The position numbers were made by a program, and so were the translations under genes. A stretch of DNA of 64,000 nucleotides from Streptomyces aculeolatus (lineage in GTDB: Bacteria; Actinomycetota; Actinomycetes; Streptomycetales; Streptomycetaceae). The first letter of the stretch is position 1. Every line of letters starts with the position of its first letter. The stretch lies in contig NZ_JAINRD010000001.1 in the NCBI RefSeq assembly GCF_020400605.1, positions 744,001-808,000 of the forward strand. The letters are read 5' to 3'. Below the pieces are notes generated by a model. It saw only the letters and a program-made list of their open reading frames with translations. It was not told the origin of the DNA and made no database searches. Below, piece by piece: positions 45,078-53,225 of this stretch.

Positions 45078-45749
45078 CTACCCCGTCGGCCCGTACGCAT
45101 CCGGTGCCTCGTCCACGAACACCGACCGGCCCGCGATCACCGCCACCAGCCCCGCCAACTCCCCGGCCTGCAGCGGATTCAGGCTCGTACCGACGACCAG
45201 CAGGCCCAGTCCGCCGCCCACCGGCGTGGCCAGCGCACCGGCCAGCCCCACCTGCACCGGCCCGTCGCCGGCGCCCCCGGCGCCCTCGACCGCCGCGCCC
45301 GCGGCCACCGCCGCCGGCAGCGCCGGCTGCGCCACGAAGCCGAACCCCATCCCCATGTCCGTCGCGTACGCCTCCGTGTACGCCGGCGCCGCGCCGTAGT
45401 GCTCCGCGAACACCGACGTCATCAACTCGCCCAGGTCCAGGTCCGACGGGCTCTCGGGCACCGCCACCACGCCCGCGAACACCAGCCACGCCGCCTGCTC
45501 CCCGCTGCTCGGCAGCGGCGCCGTGACGATGCCGTTCATCAGCACCCCGTCCGCGTACAGCACGTCGTGCCACGCCACCAGCGCGTCGGTGAACTGCTCC
45601 CGCCGCTCCGCCGCCGTCCGCGGGTACGTCAGCCGCACCAGCTCCGCGCAGCGGGCCCGGGTCGCCTCGCGGTCGCCGCCGTCGGCCATCAGGTCGAACC
45701 AGTCGACGGGCGCGTACAACTGGATCCTGCCGGGGGTCAGCGTGCCCAT
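45078..45749 (-). CDS. Hypothetical protein of type VII-like locus
   Basis: 223-aa protein beginning IQLYAPVDWFDLMADGGDRE, with a mixed alpha/beta N-terminal half and a Gly/Ala-rich C-terminal half (AVAAGAAVEGAGGAGDG). No signal peptide or clear membrane helix. ATG 45749 lies inside the end of the preceding effector-like gene (13-bp overlap), implying co-translation. It could be a chaperone or immunity partner of the larger protein, which is inference from position only. Confidence 0.65.
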   Translation of the reverse strand: MGTLTPGRIQLYAPVDWFDLMADGGDREATRARCAELVRLTYPRTAAERREQFTDALVAWHDVLYADGVLMNGIVTAPLPSSGEQAAWLVFAGVVAVPESPSDLDLGELMTSVFAEHYGAAPAYTEAYATDMGMGFGFVAQPALPAAVAAGAAVEGAGGAGDGPVQVGLAGALATPVGGGLGLLVVGTSLNPLQAGELAGLVAVIAGRSVFVDEAPDAYGPTG

Positions 45750-46942
45750 GGCGCCACCGTGTCCTTGTTCGTCAGCGGGCCGAAGTCCCAGGTGAGCAGC
45801 TTCCCGGCGGTCTCGATGGTGTCGTGCGAGCCCTCGGCGGTGAAGGCGTTGCCGGTCCAGGTGGTGAAGTACTGCCCGGTGCGCATGCCGAACTCGCGGA
45901 CGCTCATGCTGTACGACGCCCCGCGCGCGAGCTGGAAGTAGCCCTGCGGCAGCTCCATCGCCGGCAGCCGGCCGCCGAGTTGGGCGACCATCCGCGTCGG
46001 CTGGTTGCTCGCCTTGGCGGCGGCCAGGATCTCGTCGCCGAAGCGCGCGCCGAGCTTGCCCAGGCCGAAGCCGATGGCGTCCATGATGACGTCCTTGGTG
46101 GTGAGCGCCTTGAGGAAGCTGCCCGTGGTGCCGACCGCGGAGAGGTAGTGGGCGACGAGCGCGACGCCCGCCAGCGCGAGCGAGGCCGCGCCGAGGAACT
46201 GCAGCCCGGGGACGAGCGCGAGGAGTCCGGTGACGGTGCTGAGCAGGCCGGCGATGTCGCCGAGCGTCTTGAAGAGCGGGGCCAGCTCCGCGAGCGTGCC
46301 CATCGGGTCGGTCACGGCCTGGCCGATGGCCTCCAGCGCCCCGCCGACCGCGTCGCCGAGCTTGTCCCAGAAGCCGGGCTCGTTCGGGGCGATGTCGAGG
46401 GCCTTCTGCAGCCGGGTGGCGGCCTCGCGGCCCTCCTGCTCGTAGTCGTCGTGCAGGCTGCGCGCCCGGCGGCGTACGTCGGCGAGGGGGTCCTCGTCGG
46501 ATCCGGAGCCCGCATCCGCGCCCTTCTCCCCTTTACCGTCCCCGCCCTTCCCGTCCCCCTCTGCTTCCTTCTCCGCTTCCTTCTTCGCCTCCGCGTCCGC
46601 CGTCCGCTTCAGCTCCGCGGCCTCGTCCTCCAGCCGCGCCGCCGCCCGCTGCTGGCGGTCGATGTTCTCGGCCCAGTCGGTGAGCACCGTGCGGGCCGTG
46701 GAGAAGGCGCTGTACGCGTCCTTCACCTTCGGGCGGAAGTCGTCGGCCAGCAGCGCCCGGAAGGCGTCGGCGGCCTTGCCGCGCCAGTCGCCCTCGTCGG
46801 CGCCCTCCAGGACCCGGCATATCTCGCCCAGCGCGTCGGAGGTGCGGCGGACGGTGGCGGCGGTGTCCTTGGCCGTGTCGTAGTCGCCGGGGCAGGGCAC
46901 GAAGCCCAGCGTGGGGTAGTCCGCGGCGGTGGGTGCGCTCAC
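45737..46942 (-). CDS. Putative type VII-secreted effector-like protein
   Basis: 401-aa protein. The first 110 residues are helical with a WxG turn (DWRGKAADAFRALLADDF) as in WXG100/LXG proteins. A Lys/Glu/Gly-rich linker follows, then helices ending in a hydrophobic stretch (IAGLLSTVTGLLALVPGLQFLGAASLALAG is split over about 225-255) and a C-terminal domain ending TWDFGPLTNKDTVAPWAR. The C-terminal region was not recognised and could be a toxin. GTG 46942 overlaps the upstream stop. No EccC or EccB secretion genes are in the window. Confidence 0.7.
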   Translation of the reverse strand: MSAPTAADYPTLGFVPCPGDYDTAKDTAATVRRTSDALGEICRVLEGADEGDWRGKAADAFRALLADDFRPKVKDAYSAFSTARTVLTDWAENIDRQQRAAARLEDEAAELKRTADAEAKKEAEKEAEGDGKGGDGKGEKGADAGSGSDEDPLADVRRRARSLHDDYEQEGREAATRLQKALDIAPNEPGFWDKLGDAVGGALEAIGQAVTDPMGTLAELAPLFKTLGDIAGLLSTVTGLLALVPGLQFLGAASLALAGVALVAHYLSAVGTTGSFLKALTTKDVIMDAIGFGLGKLGARFGDEILAAAKASNQPTRMVAQLGGRLPAMELPQGYFQLARGASYSMSVREFGMRTGQYFTTWTGNAFTAEGSHDTIETAGKLLTWDFGPLTNKDTVAPWAR

Positions 46943-47235
46943 TTCCGCGCCGCCTCGGACAGCGCGGCCGCGAGGTCCTTGTCGAGGTCGGCGAAGCCCT
47001 TCTCGATCTGGTCGAGCGCCTCCGCCGCACCCTTGGCGAATTTACGCAACTGGCCGAACCCGTACGACCACTCGTCGCCGAACTCGTCCATGCGCCGCTC
47101 CAGCGCGCTCGCCCCCATGGCCCTGGCGTCCACATCGGCCATGGCGCGGGCCGGCTTGTCCAGGACTTCGCCGATGTGGGCGAGGTTGTGGCGGACGCGT
47201 TTGAGCATGGCGTTGTCGATGTAAAGGTCGGACAT
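46939..47235 (-). CDS. WXG100/ESAT-6-like small protein
   Basis: 98-aa all-helical protein (SDLYIDNAMLKRVRHNLAHIG, then DEWSYGFGQLRKFAKGAAEAL) with a central W-x-x-G turn, the shape of WXG100-like partners. Such proteins dimerise with larger LXG/WXG proteins and direct them to type VII secretion. It is the first gene of the 47.2-45 kb operon, with GAGGGGGA before ATG 47235 and a GTGA overlap to the next gene. Confidence 0.75.
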   Translation of the reverse strand: MSDLYIDNAMLKRVRHNLAHIGEVLDKPARAMADVDARAMGASALERRMDEFGDEWSYGFGQLRKFAKGAAEALDQIEKGFADLDKDLAAALSEAARK

Positions 47236-47307
47236 GTACGTCCCCCTCGGACCGGAATGGTGGGCTCTTCCGAGGGGCAGACGCTACCCGTGTGACGTAT
47301 GAGGCTG

Positions 47308-48645
47308 CTACATCGACCTGGTGGACGATTCCTCAACAGCATTTTCGGCCGATTCCACGGGGGCCGCCACGGGCGCCCCCACAGCCGACCCGGCCGGCGC
47401 GGCCGGCTCCACGACCGCCTCCGTGGCCGGAACCGGGTCCTCCGTCGGCAGCCCGCGCATCAGCAGCGCGTACCCCGCCGCCGCCACGGTGCCCATCGCC
47501 GCGCACCCGCCCCACAGCCACTCCGCCCCGGCCTCGTCGATGATCCACCCGCCCAGCAGCGGGGCGGCGAGCGACGCGACGGCCCAGGACGTGGTGTACA
47601 TGCCCTGGTACCGCCCGCGGCCGTGGACGGGGGAGAGGCGGACGACGATGCTCGTCTGCGTCGGCGCGTTGACGATCTCGCCGAGCGTCCAGACGCAGAC
47701 GACGAGGGCGTACACGGCGACCGAGCCGGCGAACACGTTGAGCCCGAACCCGTACCCCGCCAGCAGCGAGGAGACGATCAGCAGCATCCGCGGGTCGCGG
47801 TGCTCGATGAACCGGGTCACCGGTATCTGCATGACGACTATCAGCACGCCGTTCACGGCGATGGCGATCCCGAAGTCCGAGCTGGAGAAGCCCTGATCGC
47901 CCATCGCCACCGGCAGCGAGACGTACGCCTGCATGAAGATGAGCGCGATCAGGAACGACAGCCCGACGACCCCCATGAACCGCCCGTCGCGCACCACCGT
48001 GCCGAGGCGCACGGAGTCCGCCGCCTCGCCCGCGGCGCCCGCGGGGCGCTCCGGCCGGGACTCCGGGAGCTTGATGAAGACGAGGATCGCGCAGATCAGG
48101 GTCATGGCGCCCTCGATGAGGAAGCCGGCCCGGTAGCTGTACTCGGCGATGAAGCCGGCGCCGGCGGAGGAGATCGCGAAGCCCAGGTTGATCGCCCAGT
48201 AGTTGAGGGAGAAGGCCCGTACGCGGTCCTTCGGCGGGACGATGTCCGCCATCATCGCCTGCACCGCGGGCCGGGAGGCGTTGGACGCCATGCCGACGGC
48301 GAACGCGACGGCGGGGATGGCCGCCTGGTGGGTGGTGAAGCCGAGCGCGGCGACGGTCACGGCGGTCGAGGACTGCGCGAGCATCAGCGTGGGCCGGCGC
48401 CCCAGGCGGTCGGCGAGCACGCCGCCGCCGAGCGAGGAGATCACGCCGCCGAGCCCGTACAGCGCGGCGACCAGGCCGGCGTACGAGGCGGAGTGGCCGC
48501 GCTCCTGCGTCAGGTACAGGGCCATGAAGGTGGCGACGAAGCCGCCGAGCCGGTTGACGAGCGTGGAGGTCCACAGCCACCAGAACTCGCGGGGCAGGCC
48601 GGAGACCGTCTCGCGGGTGGCGCGACCGATGCGGGCGACGGGCAC
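47308..48645 (-). CDS. MFS transporter
   Basis: 445-aa major facilitator with about 12 membrane helices. The loop 2-3 motif is GGVLADRLGRRPTLMLAQ, the standard MFS motif A. The C-terminal 45 residues are a disordered Ala/Pro/Glu tail. The closest recalled type is the MdtH-like drug exporter group. Start GTG 48645. Substrate unknown. It is divergent from gpmA. Confidence 0.88.
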   Translation of the reverse strand: MPVARIGRATRETVSGLPREFWWLWTSTLVNRLGGFVATFMALYLTQERGHSASYAGLVAALYGLGGVISSLGGGVLADRLGRRPTLMLAQSSTAVTVAALGFTTHQAAIPAVAFAVGMASNASRPAVQAMMADIVPPKDRVRAFSLNYWAINLGFAISSAGAGFIAEYSYRAGFLIEGAMTLICAILVFIKLPESRPERPAGAAGEAADSVRLGTVVRDGRFMGVVGLSFLIALIFMQAYVSLPVAMGDQGFSSSDFGIAIAVNGVLIVVMQIPVTRFIEHRDPRMLLIVSSLLAGYGFGLNVFAGSVAVYALVVCVWTLGEIVNAPTQTSIVVRLSPVHGRGRYQGMYTTSWAVASLAAPLLGGWIIDEAGAEWLWGGCAAMGTVAAAGYALLMRGLPTEDPVPATEAVVEPAAPAGSAVGAPVAAPVESAENAVEESSTRSM

Positions 48646-48785
48646 GGCGGAACCCCCGGATGTAAGTGGCGCGACAAGTAAGGGGATGTTACGAAGCGGG
48701 GTCGCCGTTTCGCCACCGAATTGACGGCTGCCGTCAATCCGGGCCCGCGGGGTGGGGGCCCGGCCGCTCGATTAGGCTCGGTGCC

Positions 48786-49544
48786 ATGGCCGACGCACCG
48801 TACAAGCTGATCCTCCTCCGCCACGGAGAGAGCGACTGGAACGCCAAGAACCTGTTCACCGGCTGGGTGGACGTGAACCTCACCGACAAGGGCGAGAAGG
48901 AGGCGGTGCGCGGCGGCGAGCTGCTGCGCGAGGCCGGCTGGCTGCCGGACGTCGTCCACACGTCGCTGCTCAAGCGCGCCATCAGGACCGCCAACCTGTC
49001 GCTGGCCGCCTGCGACCGGCACTGGATCCCGGTCGCCCGCTCCTGGCGCCTCAACGAGCGGCACTACGGCGCGCTGCAGGGCAAGGACAAGGCGCAGACG
49101 CTCGCCGAGTTCGGCGAGGAGCAGTTCATGACCTGGCGCCGCTCGTACGACACGCCCCCGCCGCCGATCTCCGACGACAGCGAGTTCTCGCAGGCGCACG
49201 ACGCGCGCTACGCGCACATCCCCAGCGAGCTGCGGCCGAAGACGGAGTGCCTGAAGGACGTGCTGGAGCGCGCCCTGCCGTACTGGTACGACAGCATCGT
49301 GCCGGACCTCCAGGCCGGCCGGACGGTGCTCGTCGCGGCGCACGGCAACAGCCTGCGGGCGGTGGTCAAGCACCTCGACGGCATCCCCGACGAGGAGATC
49401 CCGGGTCTGAACATCCCCACCGGCATCCCGCTGGCGTACGAGCTGGACTCCGACCTCCGCCCCGTCGGCAGCGGCGGCACCTACCTCGACCCGGAGGCGG
49501 CGGCCTCGGCGATCCAGGCGGTGGCGAACCAGGGCAAGAAGTAG
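48786..49544 (+). CDS. gpmA: Phosphoglycerate mutase (2,3-BPG-dependent)
   Basis: Glycolytic/gluconeogenic interconversion of 3- and 2-phosphoglycerate. 252 aa; phospho-His motif [12 protein letters not shown] at the N-terminus, [26 protein letters not shown], and the second catalytic His in [20 protein letters not shown] 48786. A strong hairpin follows at 49611. Confidence 0.97.
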   Translation: MADAPYKLILLRHGESDWNAKNLFTGWVDVNLTDKGEKEAVRGGELLREAGWLPDVVHTSLLKRAIRTANLSLAACDRHWIPVARSWRLNERHYGALQGKDKAQTLAEFGEEQFMTWRRSYDTPPPPISDDSEFSQAHDARYAHIPSELRPKTECLKDVLERALPYWYDSIVPDLQAGRTVLVAAHGNSLRAVVKHLDGIPDEEIPGLNIPTGIPLAYELDSDLRPVGSGGTYLDPEAAASAIQAVANQGKK

Positions 49545-49610
49545 GGGGAGCGCCCCCGCCACGGACACCGCGTACGGACCGCCCGCGAGCACAGCCCGTA
49601 CGCGTACACC

Positions 49611-49646
49611 GCAGCCCCTGCCCGGCGTCGTCAGGGCAGGGGCTGC
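49611..49646. terminator. Strong hairpin terminator after gpmA
   Basis: GCAGCCCCTGCCC (49611-49623) pairs perfectly with GGGCAGGGGCTGC (49634-49646) around a 10-nt loop. It lies between the convergent gpmA and the Cys-rich peptide gene and can serve both. Confidence 0.8.
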
Positions 49647-49677
49647 GGGCGTCTCGTCGCAGGCGTCGTCCGGCGGC

Positions 49678-49854
49678 TCAGCCGCAGCTCCCGCCGCAGT
49701 TGCACGACCCGCCCGACTGGCACCCGCAGGAGCAGCCGGGGCCGCAGCTACAGGCCCTCAGCTTCGGCAGCGGGGTCATCTTCGGGCGCATCCGCGGCGG
49801 CCGTGCCGTGGCGCGCGGGTCGGCACGGGTGCGGGAGGTGAATTCTTCCGGCAT
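49678..49854 (-). CDS. 58-aa cysteine-rich small protein
   Basis: ATG 49854 follows an ideal AGGAGG 7 nt upstream and the frame has strong GC3. The N-terminal 34 residues are basic and Pro-rich (MPEEFTSRTRADPRATARPP). The last 24 carry eight Cys at 35, 37, 41, 43, 45, 51, 53 and 57, interleaved with Gly and Ser (CSCGPGCSCGC, then CNCGGSCG). The C-x-C pattern fits a metallothionein-like metal binder; a modified peptide precursor with a leader and Cys-rich core is the alternative. No maturation enzyme is adjacent. Convergent with gpmA, upstream of nothing co-directional but phoU's end region. Confidence 0.72.
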   Translation of the reverse strand: MPEEFTSRTRADPRATARPPRMRPKMTPLPKLRACSCGPGCSCGCQSGGSCNCGGSCG

Positions 49855-50041
49855 GCGGGACCTCCTAGCAGGGTGTTCCCTTCCACCGGAAGGCTGCCCC
49901 GGCGGCCGGGGCGCACATGCGGGCGCGCGGATGCATCTCCGGCCGTCGTACGGCCGTACGCCCCCGAAGCCGCGCCCGGCGCGTGAGCCGCCTGCGGGCG
50001 CGCCGGGCGCGCGCGGGGGCCGTGCCCCCGCGCTCCGGCGG

Positions 50042-50719
50042 CTACGCCCCCTCGACCGGCGCCGTCGCGCTCAGCTCGTCGGCGTGCTCGCCGGTCACCA
50101 GGTACACCACCCGGCCGGCGCAGGACACGGCGTGGTCGGCGAAGCGCTCGTAGTAGCGGCCGATCAGCGTCACGTCCACCGCGGTCTCGATGCCGTGCTT
50201 CCAGCGGTCGTCCATCAGGTGCTGGAAGATCTTGCGGTGCAGGTAGTCCATCCTGTCGTCGTCCTGCTCCAGCTCCAGCGCCAGGTCGACGTTCTTGGTG
50301 GTGACGACCTCCGCGGCCTTCGCCATCAGCCGCTGCGCGAGCTGCCCCATCTCCAGCACGGTGGCGTGCAGGTCGTCGGGGACGCAGCGGCCGGGGTAGC
50401 GCAGCCGGGCGAGCTTGGCGACGTGCTTGGCCAGGTCGCCGGAGCGCTCCAGGTCGGCGCTCATCCGCAGCGACGTCACCACGATGCGCAGATCCGTGGC
50501 CACGGGCTGTTGCCGGGCGAGCAGCTGGATGGCCCGCGTCTCCAGCTCGCGCTGCAGGTCGTCCACCTTCTCGTCGCCCGCGATCACGCTCTCGGCGAGC
50601 TGCAGGTCGGCGTCGAGCAGCGCCGCCGTCGCACGGCCCATGGCGGAGCCGACCAGCCGGGCCATGTCGACAAGGCCCTCGCCGATCGAGTCGAGCTCCT
50701 CGTGGTAAGAGTCGCGCAT
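50042..50719 (-). CDS. phoU: Phosphate signalling protein PhoU
   Basis: 225-aa protein with two PhoU three-helix repeats (YHEELDSIGEGLVDMARLVGSAM, and the second from VVTSLRMSADLERSGDLAKHVAKLAR), each with the metal-binding E/DxxxD pattern. It connects Pst phosphate transport to the PhoR kinase and lowers PhoP activity when phosphate is plentiful. ATG 50719, divergent from phoR across a PHO box. The pst operon is not in the window. Confidence 0.95.
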   Translation of the reverse strand: MRDSYHEELDSIGEGLVDMARLVGSAMGRATAALLDADLQLAESVIAGDEKVDDLQRELETRAIQLLARQQPVATDLRIVVTSLRMSADLERSGDLAKHVAKLARLRYPGRCVPDDLHATVLEMGQLAQRLMAKAAEVVTTKNVDLALELEQDDDRMDYLHRKIFQHLMDDRWKHGIETAVDVTLIGRYYERFADHAVSCAGRVVYLVTGEHADELSATAPVEGA

Positions 50720-50783
50720 CCCAGTGTCCGTCCGTCCTCTTTGCCGATTTATGCAGCATCCACCATGCAGGGGACGACGCGCC

Positions 50784-50816
50784 ACTTAGTGAATCGAGAC
50801 CGACCTGAGGGTGAAC
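50784..50816 (-). promoter_or_regulatory. PHO box between phoU and phoR
   Basis: Three contiguous 11-bp units read on the minus strand: GTTCACCCTCA, GGTCGGTCTCG, ATTCACTAAGT. The first contains the exact GTTCACC core. It lies in the divergent region and should allow PhoP control of both phoU and phoRP, as described in S. coelicolor and S. lividans. Confidence 0.85.
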
Positions 50817-50889
50817 TCTTGGCGACCAGTGTTCGAGACCGCACCCGGATGGCTGTGGAAGGGGTGCACGAGGTGCCTAACCTGGAGAC

Positions 50890-52164
50890 ATGGACGTGGA
50901 CGCAGCTGTCGCCGCGGCGGCGGCGATCGCCGGGCTCTGCACCGGCGTGATCGCGGTGCTCGCGTTCCGGTGGAGCGAGCGTGAGCAGGCCAGGCCCACG
51001 CGCACCTCGCTGCACACGGACGCGGTGCTGCCGCCTGGCGTGGACACCGTCCTGTCCGTCCTGCGCTCCTCCGCCGTCGTGCTCGACGAGGACGACGCCG
51101 TGGTCAAGGCCAGCTCCGCGGCGTACGCCCTGGGGCTGGTCCGCGGCGGCCGGCTGGCGGTGGACCCGATGCTGGCGATGGCCCGCGACACCCGGCGCGA
51201 CGGCGAGATACGGCAGGTGGAGCTGGACCTGCCGCGGCGCAGCGGACGCGGCGAGGCACTGGCGGTCTCCGCCCGCGTCGCGCCGCTCGGCTCCCGGCTC
51301 GTCCTGCTGCTCGTCGAGGACATGACCGAGGCCCGCCGCATCGAGGCCGTCCGCCGCGACTTCGTCGCGAACGTCAGCCACGAGCTGAAGACCCCCGTCG
51401 GCGCCCTGTCCCTGCTCTCCGAGGCGGTCATGGACGCCGCCGACGACCCCGAGGCGGTGGAGCGGTTCGCCGGCCGGATGCAGGGCGAGGCGACCCGGCT
51501 GACCAGCCTCGTGCAGGAGCTGATCGACCTCTCCCGGGTGCAGAACGACGACCCGCTGGAGGACGCCGAGCCGGTACGGGCCGACGAGCTGGTCGGCGAG
51601 GCCATAGAGCGGTGCCGGCAGCAGGCCGGCGCCAAGCAGATAACCATCGCCACCGGCGGCACGGCCGGACTCCGTGTCTGGGGCAACCGCGGCCAGCTCG
51701 CCGCGGCCCTGGGCAACCTGGTGGAGAACGCCGTGAACTACAGCCCGGCCCGTACCAGGGTCGGCATCGCGGCCCGCCGGCTGCCCGCCCCCGGCGGCGA
51801 CCTCATCGAGATCGCGGTCACCGACCAGGGGATCGGCATCTCCGAGAAAGACCGCGAGCGGGTCTTCGAGCGCTTCTACCGGGTCGACCCGGCGCGCTCG
51901 CGGGCCACCGGCGGGACCGGTCTCGGTCTCGCCATCGTCAAGCACGTGGCCGCCTCGCACGGCGGGGAGGTCACGGTGTGGAGCGCTGAGGGCCAGGGCT
52001 CCACGTTCACCCTGCGGCTGCCCGAGGCCGCACGTCCGAAGGCCGGCCGGCCCGACACCGGCCGCAGCGGAGCTCTCATCGGCCCGGAGGACCTCGACGG
52101 CGAGGACCGGCTCCGGCTCGACGGGACCGACGCGCCCGACACAGCTCCGGAGGTCATTCCGTGA
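50890..52164 (+). CDS. phoR: Phosphate sensor kinase PhoR
   Basis: 424-aa kinase of the SenX3/PhoR type. One N-terminal membrane helix (about 5-27), a PAS-like region, then the kinase core: phospho-His164 in NVSHELKTPVGALS, N box NLVENAVNYSP, G boxes VTDQGIGIS and GGTGLGLAIVKH. ATG 50890 follows GGAG closely. It phosphorylates PhoP, encoded 88 bp downstream, under phosphate starvation. The last 40 residues are a polar extension. Confidence 0.94.
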   Translation: MDVDAAVAAAAAIAGLCTGVIAVLAFRWSEREQARPTRTSLHTDAVLPPGVDTVLSVLRSSAVVLDEDDAVVKASSAAYALGLVRGGRLAVDPMLAMARDTRRDGEIRQVELDLPRRSGRGEALAVSARVAPLGSRLVLLLVEDMTEARRIEAVRRDFVANVSHELKTPVGALSLLSEAVMDAADDPEAVERFAGRMQGEATRLTSLVQELIDLSRVQNDDPLEDAEPVRADELVGEAIERCRQQAGAKQITIATGGTAGLRVWGNRGQLAAALGNLVENAVNYSPARTRVGIAARRLPAPGGDLIEIAVTDQGIGISEKDRERVFERFYRVDPARSRATGGTGLGLAIVKHVAASHGGEVTVWSAEGQGSTFTLRLPEAARPKAGRPDTGRSGALIGPEDLDGEDRLRLDGTDAPDTAPEVIP

Positions 52165-52252
52165 CCCGCGTGCCCACCGCCCGGCGCGGCCCCACCCCCC
52201 GCCGCCCGGCCTCCCCATCCCCGTGCTGTCCGTCCCCCTCGGAGGTCAGAGC

Positions 52253-52933
52253 GTGACCCGGGTTCTTGTCGTCGAGGACGAGGAATCGTTCAGCGACGCA
52301 CTGTCGTACATGCTCCGCAAGGAGGGCTTCGAGGTGGCCGTGGCGACCACGGGCCCCGAGGCGCTCGACGACTTCGACCGCAACGGCGCCGACCTGGTGC
52401 TGCTGGACCTCATGCTGCCGGGGCTGCCCGGCACGGAGGTGTGCCGCCAGCTGCGCGGCCGGTCCAACGTCCCGGTCATCATGGTGACCGCCAAGGACAG
52501 CGAGATCGACAAGGTCGTCGGGCTGGAGATAGGAGCCGACGACTACGTGACGAAACCCTTCTCCTCCCGGGAGCTGGTCGCCCGGATCCGCGCGGTCCTG
52601 CGCCGCCGCGGCGAACCGGAGGAGGCCGAGCCGGCGGCGCTGGAGGTCGGCCCGGTGCGGATGGACGTCGACCGGCACGTCGTCACGGTCGCCGGCGGCA
52701 AGGTCGACCTGCCGCTCAAGGAGTTCGACCTGCTGGAGATGCTGCTGCGCAACGCCGGCCGGGTGCTGACCCGGATGCAGCTCATCGACCGGGTCTGGGG
52801 CGCCGACTACGTCGGCGACACCAAGACCCTCGACGTCCACGTCAAGCGGCTGCGCGCGAAGATCGAGCCGGACCCGGGCGCGCCGCGGTACCTGGTGACG
52901 GTCCGCGGCCTGGGCTACAAGTTCGAGCCGTAG
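52253..52933 (+). CDS. phoP: Phosphate response regulator PhoP
   Basis: 226-aa OmpR-type regulator that binds PHO boxes and controls phosphate scavenging and antibiotic production. Receiver domain with Asp52 (LVLLDLMLPG), switch residues MVTAKD and KPFS, and the winged helix (LKEFDLLEMLLRNAGRVLTRMQL). GTG 52253 has GGAGGTCAGAGC upstream. Its likely targets in this window are the boxes at 50784 and 36247. Confidence 0.95.
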   Translation: MTRVLVVEDEESFSDALSYMLRKEGFEVAVATTGPEALDDFDRNGADLVLLDLMLPGLPGTEVCRQLRGRSNVPVIMVTAKDSEIDKVVGLEIGADDYVTKPFSSRELVARIRAVLRRRGEPEEAEPAALEVGPVRMDVDRHVVTVAGGKVDLPLKEFDLLEMLLRNAGRVLTRMQLIDRVWGADYVGDTKTLDVHVKRLRAKIEPDPGAPRYLVTVRGLGYKFEP

Positions 52934-53044
52934 AGCGGCCGGTGCGGCGGGTGCGCGTGCGCATGCGCCGTACGGAACTAGGGGGAACCCGGCCCCGGCG
53001 CGCGGCAGCGCCGGGGCGCCGGGGCGTACCGCCCCGTGAGCTGC

Positions 53045-53225
53045 CTAGGGTCTGTCTGCAATCTCGCGTCGTTCGCCCGAAGGGCGGGCGGCGCGGCGTC
53101 TGGTGCGTGCGATCGCAAGGCGGAGGGTCGACCGCATAGTGGGCCTATTCGGTCGATCCCGACAACGCAGCGAGCGTGCGTGCCAGGCGTCGCGCCGCAG
53201 ACGCGAGATTGCAGACAGACCCTAG
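53045..53225. mobile_element. 181-bp MITE, copy 2
   Basis: Perfect 26-bp inverted repeats at 53045-53070 and 53200-53225, beginning CTAGGGTCTGTCTGCAATCT. The central 102 bp (53093-53194) are identical to copy 1 and the total length is the same, but the arms differ from those of copy 1 while pairing perfectly with each other. No ORF. The terminal CTAG provides the TAG stop of the lipoprotein gene. TGC flanks both ends, which might be a 3-bp target duplication. Confidence 0.88.
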
